From Bacteroidota bacterium (lineage in GTDB: Bacteria; Bacteroidota; Bacteroidia; Chitinophagales; Saprospiraceae), in NCBI GenBank assembly GCA_017858735.1, contig JAFMBH010000015.1, forward strand, positions 1 through 59,248: a DNA stretch of 59,248 bases, written 5' to 3'. The notes below the pieces were generated by a model. It was not told the origin of the DNA, did not search any database, and worked only from the letters and a program-made list of their open reading frames with translations. Shown one piece after another: positions 8,781 to 17,071 of the stretch. A program made the translations under genes and the position numbers. Positions within the stretch are counted from its first letter, which is position 1; each line of letters opens with the position of its first letter.

Positions 8781-10082
8781 ATGTATTTAAAATACTTGAT
8801 TGGTACTCTATTTTCCTTTTCTCTGGTTTTTGGAATGCTATCTGCCAGCCAGTCAGATTTCGTTTCCATTCTCTTATGGCTGGTTCCGGTTAATGTAGGT
8901 TATTTTCTGCTGCTTTATTTATCAAAAAATGACCGTTCCGTATCATTTTATTTGTTCATTGCAGTGGTTATAAGAATATCGTTGGTATTCACAACTCCCA
9001 ATTTATCTGATGATTATTTTAGGTTTTTTTGGGATGGCCATGTATCCATTCAGGGTAAAAATCCTTACGATAAAAGACCATCTGAGCTTATTACTTCTTC
9101 TGCCATCGAAAGGGATCATTATTTATTCCGTCATTTGAATAGTCCGGAATATCATAGCGTTTATCCTCCCTTTTTGCAATATCTATTTAAATATTCGGTA
9201 AAAATGGGTAATAATAGGTTAGATATAGATCTTCTTATATTAAAGGTGTTTTATGCTTTATTTTCTATTGGCATGGTTTTTTTATTGCCCGTAATTTTGA
9301 AACTATATGATTTAAAACCTTGGCGGGCTATGATTTATTTGTTAAATCCGCTCGTACTCATAGAGGAAATGGGAAATTTACATGCAGAGGGAATCATGGT
9401 ATTTTTCCTTGCCCTATTTTTTTTGTTCCTTAAAAAATTCCCCCGATACGCATTTTTACCATTTTCCTCTGCCATAGTAGTAAAATTAACTCCCTTACTT
9501 TTACTTCCTTCCATATTATGGAGACTTTCACTAAGACAGCGCTTAAATTTTTGTTTTGGACTTCTTCTGTTTATCATTTTATCTTTTTATCCTTACGCAG
9601 ATGGATTAATGAGAGGAGGCTTTTTCAAAAGTCTTACGTTGTATTTTAATGCTTTAGAATTTAATGCATTTGGATATAACCTATTCAAATATTGGGGATA
9701 TTTGATTTACGGCTATAACAAGATTAAATTATTAGGACCGTTGACGGCGTGTATATCTTTTATACTAATTCTTTATTTTTCAATTAAAAAGGGAAAAGGG
9801 GTATGGGAATCTTTCCCTTTACAGTGTTTAATTTTATATTTTATACATCTATTTTTTAGTCCTGTTGTTCATCCATGGTATTTAATTCCTTTGGTTTTCT
9901 TTTCTGTATTTAACAGAATATACTTTGTTATTGTATGGACAACTTTTTCAATGCTCAGCTACAGTCATTACCATGGGGGAATGAATAAAGAACAATATTA
10001 TCTTGTTTTTATTGAATATGCTGTTGTTTTGATAGTCCTGTGGACGGAATTTTCTCAAAAGCGTTCTGACACGATGGCTTGA
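8781..10082 (+). CDS. GT-C family membrane glycosyltransferase
   Basis: A 433-residue polytopic protein with about ten hydrophobic spans. The first large loop carries LSDDYFRFFWDGHVSIQGKN followed by PYDKRPSE near residues 74-100, which is the acidic catalytic loop pattern of GT-C mannosyltransferases (GT87/DUF2029 and PIG-M relatives) that use polyprenyl-phosphate-linked sugars. Other marks are YLLNPLVLIEEMGNLHAEG near residue 186 and HPWYLIPLVFF near residue 364. Its likely donor is the product of the GT2 enzyme at 6442; this is inference from context. It is the last gene of the three-gene glycosyltransferase run, ending at a hairpin at 10089. Confidence 0.8.
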   Translation: MYLKYLIGTLFSFSLVFGMLSASQSDFVSILLWLVPVNVGYFLLLYLSKNDRSVSFYLFIAVVIRISLVFTTPNLSDDYFRFFWDGHVSIQGKNPYDKRPSELITSSAIERDHYLFRHLNSPEYHSVYPPFLQYLFKYSVKMGNNRLDIDLLILKVFYALFSIGMVFLLPVILKLYDLKPWRAMIYLLNPLVLIEEMGNLHAEGIMVFFLALFFLFLKKFPRYAFLPFSSAIVVKLTPLLLLPSILWRLSLRQRLNFCFGLLLFIILSFYPYADGLMRGGFFKSLTLYFNALEFNAFGYNLFKYWGYLIYGYNKIKLLGPLTACISFILILYFSIKKGKGVWESFPLQCLILYFIHLFFSPVVHPWYLIPLVFFSVFNRIYFVIVWTTFSMLSYSHYHGGMNKEQYYLVFIEYAVVLIVLWTEFSQKRSDTMA

Positions 10083-10088
10083 GCGTAA

Positions 10089-10126
10089 TTAACCATCTAA
10101 AGATTTAGTATTCTTTAGATGGTTAA
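10089..10126. terminator. Hairpin between convergent genes
   Basis: A perfect 15-base-pair inverted repeat (TTAACCATCTAAAGA and its complement) with an 8-base loop fills the gap between the convergent glycosyltransferase and rhodanese genes. There is no good T tract on either side, so it may act as a weak bidirectional terminator or RNA-stabilising end. Confidence 0.65.
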
Positions 10127-10135
10127 ATTAATAAG

Positions 10136-10441
10136 TCAAGAAAAAAGTCTGGCAATTTGCCTCCATGATCCTGCATTGTAAGCATCGAGGCCATTTTTGC
10201 GCATCAAGGAAACGGCCATACTACTTCTGCTACCAGATTGGCAGCAGGCGATAATTGTTTTTTGTTTAGCTTTGAGTTCAGAAATTTTACCTGACAAATC
10301 ACTTAAAGGAATATTTACAGATTTTGGATGATGACCATTTTTAAACTCTTCCTTTGTGCGAACGTCAATAATGAGGGCACCATTTGCGGCAAATCCTTTT
10401 AAATCGGGTCCGGTGAATAGATTTTTTAACCAGTTTAACAT
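10136..10441 (-). CDS. Single-domain rhodanese
   Basis: A 101-residue rhodanese-like protein with one complete domain: IDVRTKEEFKNGHHPKSVNI near residue 24, the active-site loop CCQSGSRSSMAV near residue 67 with the persulfide-accepting cysteine, and the final YNAGSWRQI. These proteins carry sulfane sulfur on the loop cysteine and act in thiosulfate use, sulfur trafficking or redox sensing. There is no signal peptide, although the first residues (MLNWLKNLF) are amphipathic. It is transcribed alone, divergent from the helicase. On the minus strand an exact -7 element (TAATTTTG, complement of 10457-10464) lies 15 bases before the ATG. Confidence 0.9.
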   Translation of the reverse strand: MLNWLKNLFTGPDLKGFAANGALIIDVRTKEEFKNGHHPKSVNIPLSDLSGKISELKAKQKTIIACCQSGSRSSMAVSLMRKNGLDAYNAGSWRQIARLFS

Positions 10442-10456
10442 TGTTTATTTTTTTTT

Positions 10457-10464
10457 CAAAATTA
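10457..10464 (-). promoter_or_regulatory. Candidate -7 element for the rhodanese gene
   Basis: The minus strand reads TAATTTTG, an exact TAnnTTTG match just before the ATG. The -33 position holds no clear TTG, which would suit an activator-dependent promoter given the palindromes immediately upstream. Confidence 0.4.
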
Positions 10465-10469
10465 GCTGT

Positions 10470-10484
10470 TGTTTATCATAAACA
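10470..10484. promoter_or_regulatory. Short palindrome TGTTTA-N3-TAAACA
   Basis: A perfect 6-base inverted repeat with a 3-base centre sits between the divergent rhodanese and helicase genes, directly upstream of the rhodanese -7 element. It is an operator candidate only by symmetry and position. Confidence 0.3.
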
Positions 10485-10485
10485 T

Positions 10486-10501
10486 TGTGACTACCATCAC
10501 A
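10486..10501. promoter_or_regulatory. CRP/FNR-type palindrome TGTGA-N6-TCACA
   Basis: TGTGACTACCATCACA is an exact match to the textbook CRP half-site arrangement. It lies 20 bases before the helicase ATG and 45 bases before the rhodanese ATG. Binding by a local CRP/FNR-family protein is inference; no such gene is in the window. Confidence 0.4.
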
Positions 10502-10521
10502 CTAAAAGGTAAGAAGGGAAA

Positions 10522-12432
10522 ATGGAAGGAATAGAGGAAAAAATCAGAGAACTTGAGAAATGGCTTACCTTGGAAAAGCAAGAAGATTTAAGACAGTTTC
10601 AGTCTTACCTTCTTCCTTTGTCATTAGCTGAAAAAAGAGAAAGGGGCTATTTATGGTATCCTCTAACCATTTTACATCAGGGCTTTTCTATTGGAGAAAA
10701 TATAAAAGTATCAGTAGAACGTACTAAAAATAAAGGAAAAGCGCATGTTTTTAGAGCGGGGAATCCTATTCGCTTATGTGAAATTACAGATCAAAAGGAA
10801 GGAACTTATCTGGTTGGTGTGGTTCATTTTGTAAGAGAGGATACGATGCAGATTATTTTTGGACAATCGTTCCTTCCCGACTGGGTTTTTAAATCGTCTA
10901 TTGCTATTCTTCCTGAATTTGATGAAAAGTCATATAGAGAAATGGAATCGGTACTAAAAACACTGAAGAATACGCATAAAGGAAGAGTTCAGCATTTCAA
11001 AGAGATCTTATTTGGAGATAAATTACCTGTTTTCTCTCTATTGAAAGATGAAGCATTAAATCCATTGCTTAATAACTCACAGAATGATGCAATAAATCAT
11101 ATTATTTCAGCAAAAGACATCTCGATCATTCACGGTCCTCCTGGTACAGGTAAGACCACTACGCTGGTGTCAGCTATTGCACGTTTGTGTGATACTGAAT
11201 ATCAGGTTTTAGTTTGTGCCCCAAGTAATACTGCAGTAGATTTATTAACAGAAAGGATAAGCAAAAAGGGGATTAACGTAGTGCGATTAGGAAATATTTC
11301 CAGGGTCGATGAAGACATTTTGAATCATACCCTCGATTACCAAATATCAGCACATGAGGAATCTAAAGCTATTAAAAGAATGCGCATTGAGGCTGACGCT
11401 TTAAGAAAAAAGGCCAATTCTTTTCGCACGCCTTTAGATTATGGACAGAAAAGACAGAAAAGGGAATTATTGAGCGAAGCAGGTGATCTTTCTACCTGGG
11501 TAAATCAATTAGAAAAAAGATTGATTGAGCAGATTCTAGACCGTGCACAGGTAATTACCTGTACTTTGGTGGGTGCTGCTCATTCTTTATTGTCAGGAAG
11601 AAAGTTTACTACCGTCCTTATTGATGAAGCGGCCCAAGCACTTGAACCCGCTACCTGGATACCTATTTTGAAGGCAGAAAGGGTAGTACTATGCGGTGAT
11701 CCTTTTCAACTTCCTCCCACCGTAAAATCAAGAGATGCCAATAAATCTGGCCTGGCTTTAACCTTAATGGAGAAAGTAATACAAAAAGGATTTGTCCACC
11801 AAATGCTGGAAGTTCAGTATCGGGGTAATGAACTAATAATGGGCTACTCAAATCAGTATTTTTATAATAATAAGCTGTTAGCTTCTCCAACAGTGAAAGA
11901 TAAAAAATTACCTTTTCAGGATAATAGCCCCTTGATTTTTATAGATACAGCGGGAACTGGATTCGAGGAAAAGCCAGAACCTGGCTCTGGGAGCCTCTTT
12001 AATGCCGACGAGTTCAGTCTCTTAAGGGAGCATATTTATCGAATAATAAACGAAACGCAAGCCTTGGTTAATTTTGATTTTCCCTCTATCGTGATACTTT
12101 CCCCTTATAAAGGACAAATCAATTATATGGAAAGAGAAATTCGAGCTGACGATAAATTAGTGAATTTAGCGATAAAAGTGAAAACTATCGATGGTTTTCA
12201 GGGCCAGGAGAGTGATATCGTAATCGTTAGTTTAGTTAGGTCAAATGGAAAAAATGACATAGGGTTTTTAAAGGATTATCGTCGGTTTAATGTGGCCATA
12301 ACCAGAGCGAAATGTCAGGTTGTAGTGGTAGGAGATAGCTCAACTATCGGTAAAGACTTATTTTTTGCTGGTTTCCTCGATTACTGTGAGGCGAATGCTT
12401 CTTATAGAACCGCATGGGAGTACATGGCATAA
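10522..12432 (+). CDS. SF1 helicase of the Upf1/IGHMBP2 group
   Basis: A 636-residue superfamily 1 nucleic-acid helicase. An N-terminal beta-rich domain of about 190 residues (DLRQFQSYLLPLSLAEKRER onward) is followed by Walker A IIHGPPGTGKTTTL near residue 204, motif Ia VCAPSNTAVDLLTERI, the DEAA box LIDEAAQALEPATW near 368, motif III LCGDPFQLPPTV near 391, motif IV VQYRGNELIMGYSNQYF, motif V IDGFQGQESDIVIVS near 565 and motif VI FNVAITRAKCQVVVVGD near 594. All ATPase and helicase motifs are intact. Homologues unwind RNA or DNA 5'-3'; the bacterial role is unsettled. It is a single-gene unit between a CRP-like site and a terminator. Confidence 0.93.
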   Translation: MEGIEEKIRELEKWLTLEKQEDLRQFQSYLLPLSLAEKRERGYLWYPLTILHQGFSIGENIKVSVERTKNKGKAHVFRAGNPIRLCEITDQKEGTYLVGVVHFVREDTMQIIFGQSFLPDWVFKSSIAILPEFDEKSYREMESVLKTLKNTHKGRVQHFKEILFGDKLPVFSLLKDEALNPLLNNSQNDAINHIISAKDISIIHGPPGTGKTTTLVSAIARLCDTEYQVLVCAPSNTAVDLLTERISKKGINVVRLGNISRVDEDILNHTLDYQISAHEESKAIKRMRIEADALRKKANSFRTPLDYGQKRQKRELLSEAGDLSTWVNQLEKRLIEQILDRAQVITCTLVGAAHSLLSGRKFTTVLIDEAAQALEPATWIPILKAERVVLCGDPFQLPPTVKSRDANKSGLALTLMEKVIQKGFVHQMLEVQYRGNELIMGYSNQYFYNNKLLASPTVKDKKLPFQDNSPLIFIDTAGTGFEEKPEPGSGSLFNADEFSLLREHIYRIINETQALVNFDFPSIVILSPYKGQINYMEREIRADDKLVNLAIKVKTIDGFQGQESDIVIVSLVRSNGKNDIGFLKDYRRFNVAITRAKCQVVVVGDSSTIGKDLFFAGFLDYCEANASYRTAWEYMA

Positions 12433-12467
12433 AAAAAGGGGAAAGATTTTCACCTTCCCCCTTTTTT
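12431..12467. terminator. Bidirectional terminator, helicase / gldN
   Basis: A run of A7-G4 pairs with C5-T6 across a short loop between the convergent helicase and gldN stops. The A tract before and T tract after the stem allow it to work in both directions. Confidence 0.8.
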
Positions 12468-12476
12468 ATACTTTAT

Positions 12477-13346
12477 TTAGTGAACCCAAAGATCATTTTC
12501 ATAATTGAAAATGGATTGTTTCAATTTTTCTGATTCTAAGAGCATATCTCTGCCAGAACCAAACTGATTTTGTAATCGTTGGTCACCTACGTTGGATACT
12601 TTGATAATATAGGAAGAGAAATATCTCATCTCCATTAAATCTTCCCAGGAAATTTGAGAAGCGTCATTTGCAGGGTTGAACACCATTTCATTTACAAGAT
12701 ACTCTCTTGCCTCTGGATAATAAACCCAAAACAAGGGGGTTTCACCTATCGTTGAACCTTGATCGGTCTTTACCTGTATGAGTGGTGCAATACCCAGAAT
12801 TCTAACTTTTTGGGTAGAAGACTGTTTATCGAAATACCAGATTTCTTTTACCCGGTAACGCTTAATATCTGCGAAATTGAGATCATTTCTTACTTCTTTG
12901 ACGGTAATCTCATAAGTAACCGGATCCTGGATAGGAACGGAATCGATCTTAAACAATTGTTTATCAATTTGTTCTTGAGTCATTTCTTGTTTAAAATCCT
13001 CATCGGCGAAAACACGCATTGGTCTTTCCTCGTTTTTAATGGCATCCAGGAAGATCTGGAACAAGGGCCTAACAGGATAAGCAAAGGTCTGATTCATTTT
13101 TTCACGAACATCTATGACTCTCCACACTCTTTTTTTCCAGAAAACATCAGATTCTCTGAGTGGCTCATAAGGAAGTAACATTTTGGTTTGTTTTATGCTC
13201 GAACCAGTAATATCATCGAGAGGAGCTTCTCTAAGTATAGTTCCTGATTCAGTCATAATATTGTCCGGCACCTGAGAAAAACCACTTACACCTATAAAAG
13301 TGAGTAGAGACAGGATTAGGAATGGACTAAAATTTTTCTTGAACAT
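12477..13346 (-). CDS. gldN: Type IX secretion / gliding protein GldN (PorN)
   Basis: A 289-residue periplasmic T9SS component. It has a signal peptide (MFKKNFSPFLILSLLTFIGV, cleaved near SGFSQ). Family segments include EPLRESDVFWKKRVWRVIDV near residue 63, FLDAIKNEERPMRVFADEDF, RYRVKEIWYFDKQSS and the tail EKLKQSIFNYENDLW. In Flavobacterium and Porphyromonas, GldN/PorN forms with the GldK/PorK lipoprotein the large periplasmic ring linked to the outer membrane. It is the last gene of the gldK-L-M-N operon, 9 bases downstream of gldM, and ends at a bidirectional terminator. The length is as usual for the family. Confidence 0.95.
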   Translation of the reverse strand: MFKKNFSPFLILSLLTFIGVSGFSQVPDNIMTESGTILREAPLDDITGSSIKQTKMLLPYEPLRESDVFWKKRVWRVIDVREKMNQTFAYPVRPLFQIFLDAIKNEERPMRVFADEDFKQEMTQEQIDKQLFKIDSVPIQDPVTYEITVKEVRNDLNFADIKRYRVKEIWYFDKQSSTQKVRILGIAPLIQVKTDQGSTIGETPLFWVYYPEAREYLVNEMVFNPANDASQISWEDLMEMRYFSSYIIKVSNVGDQRLQNQFGSGRDMLLESEKLKQSIFNYENDLWVH

Positions 13347-13355
13347 GGATAAACT

Positions 13356-14933
13356 TTATTTAATTTGAAATACCAAAGAGTTTATTTTTCTTCCGGCAAC
13401 ATCACCAGGGCAGCGTGCTCTAACATTATTGAAATAATAAGCATCACCAGGTTTTGCTAAATTCAACAATCTTTTAGAGTCTGCAGTAAAGGTTCCACTT
13501 CCGTTTATAACAACAATAGGATCCTCTCTTTTTGGTGCATAAACCAATTCAAATCCGGCAATATCACAGCGTGCATCGAAATCAAAACCTGATAATTCAG
13601 CAATGACACCTAATTGTGCTTTCATAACGCCATTGCCTAAATCTCCACCTGTTGAACCTCCCAGTTTAGCTACCGGATCAGGAATAGGTTTGATTCTGAA
13701 GTCAAAATTGGTTGGATTTAATCCACCACCAGAAATGGTAAGTTTTGCAACGCCACCACCACCTGTAACTTTAGCGATATATTTACCAGCACCGTTGGGC
13801 GTTAAGGTAGCATTGGTTGCAGAAACACGTAAATCGTTACTTGACACACCTGCTGCGACAACGGAAAGAGGATTTTCAACACCTGTGTAAAAGACATTCA
13901 TTTTATCAGCGGTAACAGTTACGGAACGGCGACCTACTTCATATTCAAATTCTTTGGAGTAGGTTTCTTGTTCCCCTGTGGTTGGATTTTTAAGACTTAC
14001 ATCTACTTTATACCTTTTTAGGCCAGTTCCAGAAGTGGTAGAAGTAAATTTACCGATACCTTCAGTCACACTTAGCGGAGAACCATTTACCCTGATAGAC
14101 ATATTCTCAGTAATAGATTTTGAGGTTGCACCAACAGATATTTCAGCATTATAGACTTCACCTTCAATAACATAGCTTTTTACCGCTGAAGATATTGGGA
14201 TAAAATTATCTACTTTAAAAGAAGTTAAACCCACCTGGTTAACCAGGAAATTGATCACTGCACTTTCAGAACTCTTCATATCATTTTGCATCTGAGTCAG
14301 CAGAGGGAAGACAGCAGCAAGAGGCATTTGTTTAAAGGTAAACTCAGACCAGGATTTGGCTATCTTATCTTTTTTCCAACTTTCAGAAATATTTAGCGAA
14401 ATAGATTTTGACAATTCCTCAATACTTGTTTCGTTAATCTGAGTGCCGGGTAATCCAGATAGCGTTTTAATTCTGGATAAAATTTTATCGCGATCAGCTA
14501 AGATTCTTTTTTCTAATTCGTTACCTCTTTTTTGATCTACTAAAATACGGGTAGTTATATCCTTACTTTTGTAACCTTTAGGATAATTTGGATGATCTCG
14601 ATCATCAGCTGGATAATACCCATCTGTAGCGTCAACCATCTCTGTTCTCACTGACTCAACATAAGCATTAAACTCCTTAGAAATTTGAGCTACATCCTTA
14701 GCTACATCTAATAGAGGCTGATATTTTCCTCTGTCTTGTTCTACATTTTTCTCCAGGGCAGTCATAGTAATAACATGAGAATCGTCGAAGATGCTATTAC
14801 TATTCTTTATGCCATCATTTATGACAAAAAATGCGTTGATAATCTTAGCAGAAACGTTTAATGCAAGCATAGCCGTTAGGACTAAGTACATCAGGTTTAT
14901 CATTAACTGCCGCGGTTCCTTTGGAATGGACAT
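13356..14933 (-). CDS. gldM: Type IX secretion / gliding motor protein GldM (PorM)
   Basis: A 525-residue inner-membrane-anchored protein. After a short cytoplasmic segment (MSIPKEPRQL) it has one membrane helix (MINLMYLVLTAMLALNVSA) carrying the conserved pattern used to assemble with GldL. The rest is periplasmic: an alpha-helical domain to about residue 225, then beta-sandwich domains (YVIEGEVYNAEISVGATSKS, KEFEYEVGRRSVTVTADKMN, and the C-terminal GFELVYAPKREDP). GldM and GldL form the proton-driven motor that powers T9SS export and gliding; GldM contacts the GldK/GldN ring. It lies 43 bases downstream of gldL and 9 bases upstream of gldN. Confidence 0.96.
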   Translation of the reverse strand: MSIPKEPRQLMINLMYLVLTAMLALNVSAKIINAFFVINDGIKNSNSIFDDSHVITMTALEKNVEQDRGKYQPLLDVAKDVAQISKEFNAYVESVRTEMVDATDGYYPADDRDHPNYPKGYKSKDITTRILVDQKRGNELEKRILADRDKILSRIKTLSGLPGTQINETSIEELSKSISLNISESWKKDKIAKSWSEFTFKQMPLAAVFPLLTQMQNDMKSSESAVINFLVNQVGLTSFKVDNFIPISSAVKSYVIEGEVYNAEISVGATSKSITENMSIRVNGSPLSVTEGIGKFTSTTSGTGLKRYKVDVSLKNPTTGEQETYSKEFEYEVGRRSVTVTADKMNVFYTGVENPLSVVAAGVSSNDLRVSATNATLTPNGAGKYIAKVTGGGGVAKLTISGGGLNPTNFDFRIKPIPDPVAKLGGSTGGDLGNGVMKAQLGVIAELSGFDFDARCDIAGFELVYAPKREDPIVVINGSGTFTADSKRLLNLAKPGDAYYFNNVRARCPGDVAGRKINSLVFQIK

Positions 14934-14976
14934 ACTATTCTATTTTCTAAATAAATAAAAAAATTCAGTTCTAAAA

Positions 14977-15591
14977 TTAACCGTTCTGACGAACATTTGC
15001 CATTGCTGACAACATATTGCCGTACACTTGATTTAGAGAAGTGAAAGTGCGATTTAAATCGCCTAAATTTTTATTTAATTCAGCTAATTTAGTTTTGTAT
15101 GCTTTTGCTTCTTCCGTGGAATCCTGAAGATCCATCATAGCATCATTTATTTTTGAGTAGAAATTAGTCATGGAACGAAGCTGTTCTTTCGTTCCTGAAA
15201 AATCTACTTCCTGAAGGGCTTTTAGAGAAGAAAGACTACCTGAGATTACCTGTAATTCGCCAATCATAGAACCCAGGTACTTTTCAACCATTTCTTTGGG
15301 CATTGGATTTTGTTGTGCAACCTGACCTGCCTGAGCGATTGGATTTACTGCACCAGAATAATCATCTAAACCTGGATATAATTTTTCCCAGTAATAATCC
15401 TTATCTGGGCCTATTACCCCAAGAAAGAAAAACAAAACTGCTTCTGTTCCCATACCGAGTATAAGGGCTTCATCAGCAAATGGCCAGCTCATTATTTTGA
15501 ACAAAGCACCAATTAATACAACAGCAGCACCAACACCGATAAGAAGGTTTTTAAAATATTTGAAACCTTTACTTTTCAATACATTACTCAT
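14977..15591 (-). CDS. gldL: Type IX secretion / gliding motor protein GldL (PorL)
   Basis: A 204-residue inner-membrane protein. Two N-terminal membrane helices are visible (LLIGVGAAVVLIGALFKIM and LGMGTEAVLFFFLGVIG), joined by SWPFADEALI. The conserved acidic residue in the second helix (the glutamate of TEAVLFF) is the one thought to take part in proton flow. The remainder is cytoplasmic and helical, with coiled-coil character from residue 125 (KALQEVDFSGTKEQLRS, TKLAELNKNLGDLNR). GldL pairs with GldM as stator/rotor of the T9SS motor. Spacing of 50 bases to gldK and 43 to gldM agrees with one operon. Confidence 0.96.
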   Translation of the reverse strand: MSNVLKSKGFKYFKNLLIGVGAAVVLIGALFKIMSWPFADEALILGMGTEAVLFFFLGVIGPDKDYYWEKLYPGLDDYSGAVNPIAQAGQVAQQNPMPKEMVEKYLGSMIGELQVISGSLSSLKALQEVDFSGTKEQLRSMTNFYSKINDAMMDLQDSTEEAKAYKTKLAELNKNLGDLNRTFTSLNQVYGNMLSAMANVRQNG

Positions 15592-15641
15592 TTGAGAAAA
15601 CTTTAAACAGGTTAATGATATTTTTTTATAAAAAATTATGA

Positions 15642-16892
15642 CTAAAAGTCATTAATGGATCTACCTAAGAAGGTTAATACATTTCTAAATCCAATGTATG
15701 ATTTAGTTGTATCTTGAAATTCGTAAGTTCTGGAACTATTTTGTAAAAAGAAGTGAGAATCTTTCCATGAACCTCCTCTGATTACTTTCCTTTTGTTACT
15801 TGGGTCATCTTTATCCTCTGCATCATAGCGATAATCTGGATTTAAATCACTCACTCTGCTAAGAATATTCTCTGCATAAGCGGTTAAGGTCCACTCTGCA
15901 ACATTACCAGCCATATTATACAAACCGTAGTCATTTGGAAAATAAGCATCCGCTTTTACGGTGTACATTCCACCATCTTCCGGATAATTACCACGACCTG
16001 GTTTAAAATTAGCTATTAGACAACCTTTAGCATTTCTTATGTACGGACCACCCCATGGATACATTGCCTGTTCATGACCACCTCTTGCAGCATATTCCCA
16101 TTCAAACTCAGAAGGTAAGCGAAAATCTTCTGTATTTATTTGATCTTCTCCAAGACTTTTATTGTATAATTCCGTCCTCCAATGAGAGAAAGCATTGACC
16201 ATATTCCAATCAACACCAACTACAGGGTAGTCATCATAATTAGGGTGATCAAAATAATTTCGTGTCATTGGTTCATTATAAGCATAAGCAAAATCACGAA
16301 CCCAGACAAACTTATCAGGGTGGACTTTAACTGTTTTCTTTTTAATAAATTTATTCCTGGCACTTTGACCTTTGTCATGAGCAGCTCCCTGCCAATCGTA
16401 CCATTCGTAAGAATATTTTAATAAATCTATGTTTAATTCTTTTTTCCCAGCCAATTTGTTGTTGCCCTGGTAGTACATATCCTGAAGCTCTTCCGCTTCC
16501 CAATCAATCTCCATATCCCAATCAATTTCCGGATCTTCTTCTTCTACGGCATCAGGATCTGCCTCTAGGAAATGCTCCAGTTTTTCATGGGCCATTTTAT
16601 CCTTTACCCAATGAACAAATTGTCTGTATTCATTATTGGTAATTTCAGTGTCATCCATGAAAAAACCCTGAATTGAAATTTGTTTCGGACGTTGAACAAA
16701 GGTTGCACTGATATCCTGGTCGCTCGGACCGATTAAAAGTGTCCCAGATGGTACATAGACCATTCCATAAGGTTGAATCCCTTTCCAAACGGGTCGGTCT
16801 TGCACACCTACTAATTCTCCTGTATCGCTTTTTCCGCAACCTACTACGGCGGCAAGCATCAAAAAGAAAATTCCTTTTTGCATTTGTTTCAT
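15642..16892 (-). CDS. gldK: Type IX secretion / gliding lipoprotein GldK (PorK)
   Basis: A 416-residue outer-membrane lipoprotein. Its signal peptide ends in the lipobox AAVVGCGKSD, cysteine near residue 19. The body is a formylglycine-generating-enzyme (SUMF1/FGE-sulfatase) fold with its usual marks: VPSGTLLIGPSDQD, GFFMDDTEITNNEYRQFV, YPVVGVDWNMVNAFSHWRTE, LPSEFEWEYAARGG and MAGNVAEWTL followed by KVIRGGSWKD. In GldK the enzyme active-site cysteines are not needed; the fold is structural and builds the GldK/GldN ring. An acidic insert (DPDAVEEEDPEIDWDMEIDW) lies near residue 111. It is the first gene of the operon, behind a clear promoter at 16946-16974. Confidence 0.95.
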   Translation of the reverse strand: MKQMQKGIFFLMLAAVVGCGKSDTGELVGVQDRPVWKGIQPYGMVYVPSGTLLIGPSDQDISATFVQRPKQISIQGFFMDDTEITNNEYRQFVHWVKDKMAHEKLEHFLEADPDAVEEEDPEIDWDMEIDWEAEELQDMYYQGNNKLAGKKELNIDLLKYSYEWYDWQGAAHDKGQSARNKFIKKKTVKVHPDKFVWVRDFAYAYNEPMTRNYFDHPNYDDYPVVGVDWNMVNAFSHWRTELYNKSLGEDQINTEDFRLPSEFEWEYAARGGHEQAMYPWGGPYIRNAKGCLIANFKPGRGNYPEDGGMYTVKADAYFPNDYGLYNMAGNVAEWTLTAYAENILSRVSDLNPDYRYDAEDKDDPSNKRKVIRGGSWKDSHFFLQNSSRTYEFQDTTKSYIGFRNVLTFLGRSINDF

Positions 16893-16945
16893 GTTTATAC
16901 TTCGGTTTTCCTATAAAATTTGCTTCTTAAAAAAAGAAGTGGGAG

Positions 16946-16974
16946 CAAAGATAGATTGTTTCGGCGTACTACAA
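16946..16974 (-). promoter_or_regulatory. Promoter of the gldKLMN operon
   Basis: On the minus strand TTG (16974-16972) and TATCTTTG (16953-16946) are separated by 18 bases, a full match to the Bacteroidota TTG-N17..23-TAnnTTTG promoter. The predicted transcript start lies about 45 bases before the gldK ATG. Confidence 0.8.
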
Positions 16975-17071
16975 AAACAACTTATTCATTTTAGCACAAT
17001 TTATTATATGCAACCCAAATTCTTTATACAAACGACGTCTTAACATTCTTATTATAATAAATGGATGTAAA

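Noticed and set aside
13603..13890. 95-codon plus-strand frame opposite gldM
   Set aside because: Proline-rich shadow of the beta domains of GldM; no start context or family.
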